A stretch of 64,000 nucleotides of DNA. Source: an uncultured Eubacteriales bacterium. GTDB lineage: Bacteria; Bacillota; Clostridia; Christensenellales; Aristaeellaceae. The notes under the pieces were generated by a model. The model did no database searches. It was not told the DNA's origin and saw nothing but the letters and a program-made list of their open reading frames with translations. Positions 21,392 through 27,330 of this stretch are shown in pieces; position 1 is the first letter of the stretch, and each line of letters starts with the position of its first letter. A program made the position numbers and the translations under genes. The stretch covers positions 310,001-374,000 of the forward strand of contig OMZY01000001.1 in NCBI GenBank assembly GCA_900315675.1. The letters run 5' to 3'.

Positions 21392-22802
21392 AGTCACACA
21401 GGAGAACGTGTATAAACGGATTAGTTCACTTTCTCCTTTAGACAAAGCAGAATACAGGCAATATGACGGTATAGCGTTTGCACGGCTGTTCTCTGATTGC
21501 TTTGGTACAATCCTACGATACAATGTTACATCAAAGTGTTATATGGCATATGATGGCACAAAATGGGTACAGGATACGGAGAGCATGATAGCAGACAACT
21601 ATTCAAAGATGTTTGCCCGTGCACTTGCCCGTTATGCGTATGAAAGGGAAGATGCACCAAAGGATTTTGTTCGTATTGTGCAAGGATACGGGGATTATAA
21701 CAAAAGACGGATTCTGACCATTGATGCACGGTCATTCAATCCGATAAATCAGAATGATTTAGACAATCACCCGTATTTGCTGAACTGTCAGAACGGTATT
21801 CTTGATTTGACTAACATGAAGCTTTTACCGCATGATTCAAAGCTTTTACTATCAAAGCAAGCACTATTCAGCTATGATCCATCCGCACAGAGTCAGCTAT
21901 TTATAAGGTTTGTGGATGAGATAATGCAAAGTGATTACGAAAAGATCACTTATATACAAACACTTTTAGGTAGTTCCTTGCTTGGTGAAAACACGGCAGA
22001 AGAATTCTATATGTTATACGGCAGTACAACAAGGAACGGTAAAAGCACTCTGTTGGGTACGATTGAATACTTGTTAGGTGACTATGCTTGTAGTATCAAT
22101 CCGGAATCATTGGCACAGGTAAAGGAAGCTAATGGCCGGAATGCATCCGGAGATATTGCAAGGCTTGACGGTATAAGGTTTCTGCATTGTACAGAACCGC
22201 CAAAGCGTATGAAGCTCAATGTTGAGCTAATAAAGAAGATGACAGGCGGTGATGTGATAACCGCACGGCATCTGTATGAAAGGGATTTCAGCTTCATTCC
22301 GGTCTTTAATCTGTTCGTTAATACGAATTATCTGCCCGTTGTCCTTGATAATTCACTGTTCACAAGTGGACGGGTTAAGATCATAACGTTTGACCGTCAT
22401 TTTGAACCGAATGAACAGGATACAAGGCTGAAGATGAAATTACGGTCATCGGATAATCTTTCCGGTATTGCTAATTGGCTATTGGCAGGATTAAAGCTGT
22501 TCCATGAACAGCATGATAGGTTTATTGTTCCAGAGTCCGTAATACGTGCGACTGCTGATTATATGGAGAAGTCCGACAAGCTAAAAACCTTCCTGTCAGA
22601 CTACATGACGGAAGATCCGAAAGGCTGTGTTACGGCAAAGTCCGTCTATGATGCATACGCACAGTGGTGTAAAGAGAACGGATACGGGGTAGAAAATAAA
22701 CGTAACTTCATGGATGATTTACGGAGTAAAAATCTACTATCCGAATACGGGACCGTGGGCGGTAAAACAATGCATAATGTTATTACCGGATATTCGTTTT
22801 AG
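21375..22802 (+). CDS. D5-like/SF3 replicative helicase of element 2
   Basis: The 475-residue protein carries an N-terminal D5-N-like region (IADNYSKMFARALARYA...FNPINQNDLDNHPYLLNCQNGILDL) and the P4-family helicase core with Walker A GSTTRNGKST (~215-224), Walker B-type DIARLDGIRFLHCTEPPK, and the sensor region FIPVFNLFVNTNYLPVV. A winged-helix-like C-terminus follows (DYMTEDPKGCVTAKSVYDAYAQWCKENGYG). Such proteins melt the origin and unwind DNA for phages and satellites. Translation starts at TTG 21375 inside the primase gene. Directly downstream lies a symmetric iteron block (22823-22919) that may be its binding site. Confidence 0.9.
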   Translation: MLKNDKVTQENVYKRISSLSPLDKAEYRQYDGIAFARLFSDCFGTILRYNVTSKCYMAYDGTKWVQDTESMIADNYSKMFARALARYAYEREDAPKDFVRIVQGYGDYNKRRILTIDARSFNPINQNDLDNHPYLLNCQNGILDLTNMKLLPHDSKLLLSKQALFSYDPSAQSQLFIRFVDEIMQSDYEKITYIQTLLGSSLLGENTAEEFYMLYGSTTRNGKSTLLGTIEYLLGDYACSINPESLAQVKEANGRNASGDIARLDGIRFLHCTEPPKRMKLNVELIKKMTGGDVITARHLYERDFSFIPVFNLFVNTNYLPVVLDNSLFTSGRVKIITFDRHFEPNEQDTRLKMKLRSSDNLSGIANWLLAGLKLFHEQHDRFIVPESVIRATADYMEKSDKLKTFLSDYMTEDPKGCVTAKSVYDAYAQWCKENGYGVENKRNFMDDLRSKNLLSEYGTVGGKTMHNVITGYSF

Positions 22803-22822
22803 CTAAACCCTTATATTTCAAG

Positions 22823-22919
22823 CGGTTTTGACGGTGTTGTGCATTTTGTGCAAAACCGGAGTAAAGTCCCTATAAGAGCTATTTAAAAAACTTTACTCTG
22901 AAAATGCACATTTTGCACA
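22823..22919. other. Candidate replication origin of element 2 (symmetric iterons around an AT-rich core)
   Basis: Two TGTGCA hexamers on a 9-bp period (22838-22843, 22847-22852) face two TGCACA hexamers on the same 9-bp period (22905-22910, 22914-22919). Between them lie a 9-bp inverted repeat, GAGTAAAGT (22859-22867) and ACTTTACTC (22890-22898), and an AT-rich middle with ATTTAAAAAAC. CGGTTTTG/CAAAACCG (22823-22830, 22851-22858) frames the left pair. This lies between the helicase and terminase genes, the position of the origin in SaPI-type islands. Function is inferred from layout only. Confidence 0.65.
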
Positions 22920-22942
22920 GTTCACAGAAAGGAGTGTTATAA

Positions 22943-23497
22943 ATGGCAGGAAGAAAACCGAAAAATGAACCTATGACGAAAGAGGAAATGATAGAAGCAG
23001 GACAGCAGAACAAGGGAACAAGGATCTATAAGGCACAGTCAAAAGAAGTGACTGACAAAGCAATACGGCAATCAATAAGCAATGCTATTGCCGATGTTAA
23101 ACGCTTTGATGGACGGCAGAAAATACAGCTTGAAGATACGAAAGCAGTCAAGGCAATTGCTGAAAACTACCTTGAATCCTGTGCGGTTAATGCCTGTTTC
23201 CCGTCAATGACAGGGTTAGCTATGGCACTTGGACACACAAGGACAAACCTGTACATCTATATGCAGAAAAAGCAGGATGATGAAACAGCTATCTTCCTTA
23301 CACAGTTTCATGATCTGTTAGCTGATATTCTGTCAGAAAATGCTTTGAAAGGGAATGCGAATAACATTACTGCAATCTTTGTTTTGAAAGCATTATACGG
23401 TTATAAGGATACACAGACATTTGAACTTGTACAGGGTACACCTTTCACAGAAGCAACGGCTGATGACCTTGTGCAACGTGCAGAACTGCTTGATTGA
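22943..23497 (+). CDS. Terminase small subunit-like protein (gp3/DNA-packaging type)
   Basis: The 184-residue product has a basic N-terminus (MAGRKPKNEP) and the core AIAENYLESCAVNACFPSMTGLAMALGHTRTNLYIYMQKKQDDETAIFLTQFHDLLADILSENALKGNANNITAIFVLKALYGYKDTQ. That order (target DNA-binding HTH with TGLA..LG, a helical middle, then a FxLK..YGYKD end) is characteristic of the gp3-like DNA-packaging/small terminase family. Small terminases recognise the packaging site and hand DNA to a large terminase. No large subunit is present here, as in satellites that redirect a helper phage's packaging motor. AAAGGAGTG precedes ATG 22943. Confidence 0.8.
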   Translation: MAGRKPKNEPMTKEEMIEAGQQNKGTRIYKAQSKEVTDKAIRQSISNAIADVKRFDGRQKIQLEDTKAVKAIAENYLESCAVNACFPSMTGLAMALGHTRTNLYIYMQKKQDDETAIFLTQFHDLLADILSENALKGNANNITAIFVLKALYGYKDTQTFELVQGTPFTEATADDLVQRAELLD

Positions 23498-23504
23498 CCA
23501 AAGT

Positions 23505-23540
23505 AAAAAAGTGGTGGAAATCATCCACCACTTTGTTTAT
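23505..23540. terminator. Bidirectional terminator between terminase-like and secreted-protein genes
   Basis: AAAGTGGTGGA (23508-23518) and TCCACCACTTT (23524-23534) form a perfect 11-bp stem. T-rich sequence follows on the plus strand and an A-rich stretch precedes it, so it can act in both directions between the two convergent genes. Confidence 0.85.
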
Positions 23541-24004
23541 TTAAATCCAAGATCCGGTTTTCCTGTATATGGAGTAAAAATAACAGCACCACCGAGATAA
23601 AGATACCATCCATCTTTCATATCAAGATCAATAAATTCAGGATTTGATTCTCCGAAAGCACTAAAGCCGGGGGAAGAGAGCTTCAGAAAAGCTGACTGTG
23701 AGCCATAACCAGGAATTGTGCCTGTTTCATCTAGTGTATCAAAGTAATAGACATTAAAAATTTCATGTTGTTCGGCAACAGTACGGAGTGACCAATGACC
23801 TGCCGGAATATCAACACCAATCTGATACGTTCCGGCAGGAACAGTAACTTCCTGCCATTCTTCGCATTGCCACATGGCAAGATTGATTTTGTTCTTTAAT
23901 TCAACTAGTTCATCAAATGACATACCAGACAGATCAACATCAGAAGCAAACGCTGAACCTATCAGTAATAAGCAGATCAATAGACAGGCAATGAGTTTTT
24001 TCAT
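23537..24004 (-). CDS. Secreted small protein, cargo of element 2
   Basis: ATG 24004 (AGGGGGG upstream) starts a 155-residue protein with a clear signal peptide, MKKLIACLLICLLLIGSAFA, then SDVDLSGMSFDELVELKNKINLAMWQCEEWQEV. A repeated-looking beta segment follows, VTVPAGTYQIGVDIPAGHWSLRTV, similar to small exported proteins frequent in Clostridia, whose function I cannot name. There is no lipobox Cys at the cleavage site, so it is probably released or loosely wall-bound. It is transcribed opposite to the replication genes at the element's right end, the usual place for accessory genes in islands, so it may alter the host surface or phage adsorption (inference). Confidence 0.75.
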   Translation of the reverse strand: MKKLIACLLICLLLIGSAFASDVDLSGMSFDELVELKNKINLAMWQCEEWQEVTVPAGTYQIGVDIPAGHWSLRTVAEQHEIFNVYYFDTLDETGTIPGYGSQSAFLKLSSPGFSAFGESNPEFIDLDMKDGWYLYLGGAVIFTPYTGKPDLGFK

Positions 24005-24068
24005 TATATCCCCCCTATACATCTTTTTTTCATTTTAATAGTTATATAAAAGATTGACAAGTCTTGTA

Positions 24069-24263
24069 TTACAATGTGACAACACGTTCTTTATCTTTTG
24101 CCCTTGTACCAAGAGCAAAACCATAGCTGAATGCTGTCGTAATGGCATTGTATCGGTTTTCATCTATCATAAGACGGTATAATTCATCAAAACTAATATC
24201 ATAGGCTGTTGGTATCTTACCAACGGTCTTTTTTGCTGTCTGTTCCATATTACGCTTTGCCAT
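24069..24263 (-). CDS. Small hypothetical protein, cargo of element 2
   Basis: ATG 24263 is preceded by AAAGGGG with 8-nt spacing. The 64-residue product reads MAKRNMEQTAKKTVGKIPT, then YDISFDELYRLMIDENRYNAITTAFSYGFALGTRAKDKER. It is soluble and basic at the N-terminus. I do not recognise a characterised family; the helical FDELYRLM...AFSYGFALGTRA pattern recalls small ORFs on plasmids and integrative elements. It lies 65 nt upstream of the secreted-protein gene on the same strand and could share its transcript. The gene-free stretch to its right (24264-24726) is AT-rich; I see only the short palindrome CCCCAAGGGG near 24526 and no gene. Confidence 0.6.
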   Translation of the reverse strand: MAKRNMEQTAKKTVGKIPTAYDISFDELYRLMIDENRYNAITTAFSYGFALGTRAKDKERVVTL

Positions 24264-24726
24264 ATGTATAACCCCTTTCATCTTTGATAATTCATGCTAT
24301 CACGGATCATCAGCCTATAACCGCCTATTTAAATTAGTTCACATTTGAAACCGCACAAGCCTTATCAGATAAAGGCATGGACAGAAAGCAGAAATGGTCT
24401 TTTTAGCTTTTGAAACACTATTGAAATATAAATCAGACAGGCACTCTAATTAGAATAGAGCAAACGAAAAAGGCTTTTGTTTTTTGAATTTATTTACAGG
24501 ACTAACCTTGTGTGACAGGGTGATTCGTATATCCCCAAGGGGTATGCTTTGACCATGACAGATAGCATAAAAGCATACATATCATAGTAAATGATGCATT
24601 GATAGATGATATTCAGATCATTGTTTCAAGGTGAAATGATAGTCTTATTCGCTTTACCTAAAATAAAAACAGACTACCAGAGTCAGACAGGGAATAGGGG
24701 TATATTTTGAACGTTTTTCAGCAAAA

Positions 24727-24751
24727 CTTTACACTTTCTCTTTACACTTTT
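24727..24751. repeat. Element 2 arm-type repeat pair, right copy
   Basis: CTTTACACTTTCT then CTTTACACTTTT, the same unit and orientation as 16941-16964, 68 bp inside the right attachment core. It marks the element's other end. Confidence 0.75.
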
Positions 24752-24775
24752 GAAAAGTGCTGCAAAGACAGAAAA

Positions 24776-24811
24776 AAATAAAACCCTGTGAGTATTGATT
24801 CACAAGGGTTT
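24776..24811 (-). terminator. Current terminator of tRNA-Arg, supplied by element 2
   Basis: On the minus strand AAACCCTTGTGA pairs with TCACAGGGTTT, followed by TATTTTTTT. It shares the CTTGTGAATCAA loop core with the terminator at 16736-16774. Confidence 0.85.
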
Positions 24812-24815
24812 GAGG

Positions 24816-24892
24816 TGGTATGCCCGGCAGGATTCGAACCTGTGACCTTCAGAGTCGGAGTCTGACACTCTATCCAACTGAGCTACGGGCAC
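24816..24892 (-). tRNA. tRNA-Arg (anticodon CCG), integration target of the element pile-up
   Basis: The full cloverleaf is visible on the minus strand: acceptor GTGCCCG with CGGGCAT (first pair G-U), D arm GCTCAGTTGGATAGAGT, anticodon stem TCAGA/TCTGA around loop CTCCGAC (anticodon CCG, reading CGG), T arm with GGTTCGAATCC, discriminator A and encoded CCA. The 3' half (24819-24861) is repeated at 16779 and mostly at 11163. Element integration has kept the gene functional in sequence, with its 3' end and terminator now provided by element 2. Confidence 0.95.
24819..24861 (-). repeat. Right attachment site of element 2, inside tRNA-Arg
   Basis: 43-bp direct repeat with 16779-16821, covering the acceptor 3' strand, T arm and anticodon loop. 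The crossover must lie within this segment. Confidence 0.88.
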
Positions 24893-24968
24893 TCAACGGG
24901 AGCTATTTTATCCTTTTCGGGCAAGATTGTCAAGGTGTAAGGATGGCAGAATTCTGCGGGCTCCCCAC

Positions 24969-25007
24969 AAAAAAGCATCCGCTGGAACCGGACGAATCCG
25001 CGGATGC
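24969..25007 (-). terminator. Terminator of the thioesterase operon
   Basis: On the minus strand GCATCCGC (from 25007) pairs with GCGGATGC (24982-24975) and is followed by TTTTTTG, 12 nt after the thioesterase stop. Confidence 0.8.
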
Positions 25008-25019
25008 ATAAAATGAACG

Positions 25020-25754
25020 TCAGTTCCGGGCCCGAAGCGTGCCGCCGATCTCGAAAGCGACCGTATCACCGACTTTTCCAGAAAGCCGGTATTCATTACC
25101 TTTCAGAATCCGGTGAAGCGTAACAACATGACCGGGAAGCACTTCGTGATTATAATTGAGAATAATATGTTCCGGCTCATATTCGGTCATCAGATCAATG
25201 CCAAGCGTGTTGCAGAGCCAGTCGGCATACCGGGTATTGTTGACATGTCCGTTCACATCAAGGTCTGTATAAACGGGACGGTACTCACTGACGAATTCAT
25301 CCCCCTGCAGATTGCCGACTGTGGCCGGCAGATTCATAGGAACGGATAAATCCTTATTATCCGGAATCAGTTTGCCGACATCTCCCGGAGGAAGCATGCG
25401 CCGGGTCGTAACGTCCAGGAGGAGCCAGAGGGTTCCGGCTTTACCGATCATTTCGCCGCGGGCGTCGGTGAAAACATAATAACGGGGAAAGAAGCAGATC
25501 CGGGTAGGCGTAGGAAACGTATGAACCGTGATCTGTTCTCCAGCTGCGGGATAACGGTCCATATGAACTTCACAGCGCGCTATAACCCAGACCATGTTTT
25601 TCCTGATCAGTTCATCCCTGCCGCATCCAAGGAGAATGCTGTGGGCTCCTGCTGTATCCTGCATTGTTTCCAGAATGGCGCTGGGCCGCCATTTTTCATT
25701 CAGGTCACAGTCACGGGGACGGAGCGTAAAAGTCTCATCATAAGTGTTTACCAT
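25020..25754 (-). CDS. Acyl-ACP thioesterase (FatA/FatB family)
   Basis: The 244-residue protein is a tandem hot-dog thioesterase. The first hot-dog holds YDETFTLRPRDCDLNEKWRPSAILETMQDTAGAHS, and the second holds the active-site block YTDLDVNGHVNNTRYADWLCN with the family's Asn and His. It hydrolyses acyl-ACP to free fatty acid and ACP in the cytoplasm, probably adjusting membrane lipid or exporting fatty acids. It is the last gene of a leftward trio; its ATG lies 2 nt after the stop codon of the DUF1643 gene, so translation is coupled, with GGAGG inside the end of that gene. Length and motifs are normal. Confidence 0.88.
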   Translation of the reverse strand: MVNTYDETFTLRPRDCDLNEKWRPSAILETMQDTAGAHSILLGCGRDELIRKNMVWVIARCEVHMDRYPAAGEQITVHTFPTPTRICFFPRYYVFTDARGEMIGKAGTLWLLLDVTTRRMLPPGDVGKLIPDNKDLSVPMNLPATVGNLQGDEFVSEYRPVYTDLDVNGHVNNTRYADWLCNTLGIDLMTEYEPEHIILNYNHEVLPGHVVTLHRILKGNEYRLSGKVGDTVAFEIGGTLRARN

Positions 25755-25756
25755 AT

Positions 25757-26386
25757 TTACCTCCTGAATCGCTCTTCAAGCGTATGAAGATAATCAGTCA
25801 GATCATCAAAAGGATCAAGAGGAGCGTCTTTTTTCAGATACAGGGGATGGTGAGGGTGACCGGCTTTGCTGCGCGGACCGGCGGTAAACCACCGCGCGCC
25901 GCAGCGCCGGCCTATCTCAGCCATGTCCAGCACACAGCCGGGAAGATAGGGACGCTTCTCAATAATGGCTCCCCATGCAGCCCAGAGATCAGGGGCGGAA
26001 GAGAAACGGCTCAAAAGCCAGGAGAAGGCTTTCATATTTTCTTTGTGAAGAACCGGATTCAAATTCCGTTCCATATCATCAGGATCGGTGGCACGCTGGG
26101 CATATACATTAAACATGATGAATGAATCATAGCCATTATGCAGAGCAATGCGCTCAGCCGATTTCAGCGTGTTATCCAGACGATCCGGGACTGCAGTTGA
26201 AGGATTAATACCGATACAGATCAGGGGACACTGGCCGCGGGTGCCGAGAAGATACCGGTATTCACTGTAATGGTCCGGTACATACAGCCAGCGGCTGCGA
26301 TCAAAATTATCTGCCGTCGGAATGAGCGCTTCCTCAAAAGGAAGTACCCCGGCGTGTGCAGTGTCAGAAGAAGGAATGTGACGCAT
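25757..26386 (-). CDS. DUF1643 family protein
   Basis: The 209-residue protein has the DUF1643 pattern: YRYLLGTRGQCPLICIGINPSTAVPDRLDNTLKSAERIALHNGYDSFIMFNVYAQRATDPDDM, followed by the conserved WAAWG and the ARWFTAGPRSKAGHPHHPLYL region. The NPSTA and NVYAQRATDP motifs define the family, whose reaction is unknown. The ATG lies 1 nt after the stop of the F420-ligase-like gene without a purine-rich ribosome binding site, so it probably depends on translational coupling. Being sandwiched between a ligase-like enzyme and an acyl-ACP thioesterase does not reveal its job. Confidence 0.8.
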   Translation of the reverse strand: MRHIPSSDTAHAGVLPFEEALIPTADNFDRSRWLYVPDHYSEYRYLLGTRGQCPLICIGINPSTAVPDRLDNTLKSAERIALHNGYDSFIMFNVYAQRATDPDDMERNLNPVLHKENMKAFSWLLSRFSSAPDLWAAWGAIIEKRPYLPGCVLDMAEIGRRCGARWFTAGPRSKAGHPHHPLYLKKDAPLDPFDDLTDYLHTLEERFRR

Positions 26387-26387
26387 A

Positions 26388-27134
26388 TCAGGAAAGGGGC
26401 CGTATGAGAATCAGGGGAGTAAGCTCATCACCCTGACCGGAAGGATTGTCCGCCATAGCATCCTGTATTTCTTCATCAGTCAGCGGGAAATCAGTGCATT
26501 TACCGAGCTGATTCTGGTCAATATCATTGGCATCCATCAGAACAACAGGGATGCCGGTGTCTTTTTCGAGCTGATTGCACAGTTCCACAGGATTCGGCGG
26601 GTTGATCAGTGCAAGTTCCTTATAACGGTCAAAACTGGAACGGAAATAAAAACCATCTATTCCCGCCACACCTTTTCCACAGATTTTGTAAAACAGACCA
26701 TGAACGCCGAAAGGACGTGTTACGGCGCTGACCACGGCGGCAAAAAGAACCCGGGGCAGTCCGCACATATCAATGACAAGCTGCAGTTTGTAGGGTTCGT
26801 GCATACCGACACCGGTTTCATTGATGCCGGCAAAAGGAGCCAGTTTTTTGGCCCAGAAGCCGGGGTGGACTTCTTCCTTTGTCCGGACATTCTTCGTGCA
26901 CATAGCCATTACTTTGGCTCCGAAGGAAAGGACATCACCGTCCTGGGCAAGGGGGAGAACATACCTGCGGACCAGTTCCGCCTGATCTTCCCCAACTTCA
27001 ACAAAATGGGTCTGTATGGCAAAACGATCATACCGGCGCCCGTTTTTTCCGGTGAGGGTTCCGCGGTCAAAAAAGACAATACCGTCCTTCTCGCGGCGCT
27101 GATCTTCCATGTTCCTGGATGGAATGATGCCCAT
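26388..27134 (-). CDS. F420-0:gamma-glutamyl ligase-like protein (CofE fold)
   Basis: The 248-residue product matches the CofE/F420_ligase family in a short Clostridia-type version: RYDRFAIQTHFVEVGEDQAELVRRYVLPLAQDGDVLSFGAKVMAMC, then VRTKEEVHPGFWAKKLAPFAG, and the late VVLMDANDIDQNQLG. CofE adds glutamates to coenzyme F420. Clostridia homologues often lack other F420 genes, so the real substrate may differ and no claim of F420 synthesis is made. ATG 27134 has GGAGGTG 7 nt upstream; an upstream in-frame ATG (27164) coincides with the predicted transcription start and is unlikely. It is the first gene of the leftward trio. Confidence 0.75.
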   Translation of the reverse strand: MGIIPSRNMEDQRREKDGIVFFDRGTLTGKNGRRYDRFAIQTHFVEVGEDQAELVRRYVLPLAQDGDVLSFGAKVMAMCTKNVRTKEEVHPGFWAKKLAPFAGINETGVGMHEPYKLQLVIDMCGLPRVLFAAVVSAVTRPFGVHGLFYKICGKGVAGIDGFYFRSSFDRYKELALINPPNPVELCNQLEKDTGIPVVLMDANDIDQNQLGKCTDFPLTDEEIQDAMADNPSGQGDELTPLILIRPLS

Positions 27135-27170
27135 GATGCGACACCTCCGAAGCTTTTTATACATGAATGT

Positions 27171-27199
27171 ATTATAGTTACATACTAATTGTATGTCAA
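27171..27199 (-). promoter_or_regulatory. Consensus promoter with palindromic operator in the spacer (F420-ligase-like operon)
   Basis: On the minus strand TTGACA (27199-27194), exactly 17 bp, TATAAT (27176-27171). The spacer contains the inverted repeat ACATAC-AATTA-GTATGT, so a dimeric repressor could bind between -35 and -10 and block RNA polymerase. A related GCATAC half-site lies at 27207-27212 on the plus strand. Confidence 0.8.
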
Positions 27200-27220
27200 T
27201 GCGGATGCATACAATATATG

Positions 27221-27249
27221 TTGTGTTTTGAATATGGTTAGAGTATAAT
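27221..27249 (+). promoter_or_regulatory. Probable promoter of the GT2-GtrA gene
   Basis: TATAAT (27244-27249) lies 17 bp after TTGTGT (27221-27226, weak). It is divergent from the promoter at 27171-27199, with only ~20 bp between the -35 boxes, so both could share an operator. Confidence 0.55.
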
Positions 27250-27330
27250 TAAACAGATTTGGTAATGTGGGCGGTCAGACGGTCTGCGGAACAGAACGTC
27301 TGCCACATGCCGGATCCGATAAGAGAGAGG

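Noticed and set aside
24282-24726. Possible extra small genes or RNA in the AT-rich right end of element 2
   Set aside because: No frame with a ribosome site and no convincing structured RNA was found; only a short CCCCAAGGGG palindrome and scattered short inverted repeats are present.
16779-24861. Element 2 as a complete prophage
   Set aside because: No portal, capsid, tail, large terminase, holin or endolysin gene is present. The gene set is limited to integration, control, replication, a terminase small-subunit-like protein and cargo.
24816-24892. The G-U first base pair of tRNA-Arg as a change caused by element insertion
   Set aside because: The displaced original 3' end at 11163 has the same base, so the wobble pair predates both elements.
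26388-27134. Evidence that the organism makes coenzyme F420
   Set aside because: Only one CofE-like protein is present. No cofC, cofD, cofG or cofH homologue was seen, and such isolated homologues are common in Clostridia.
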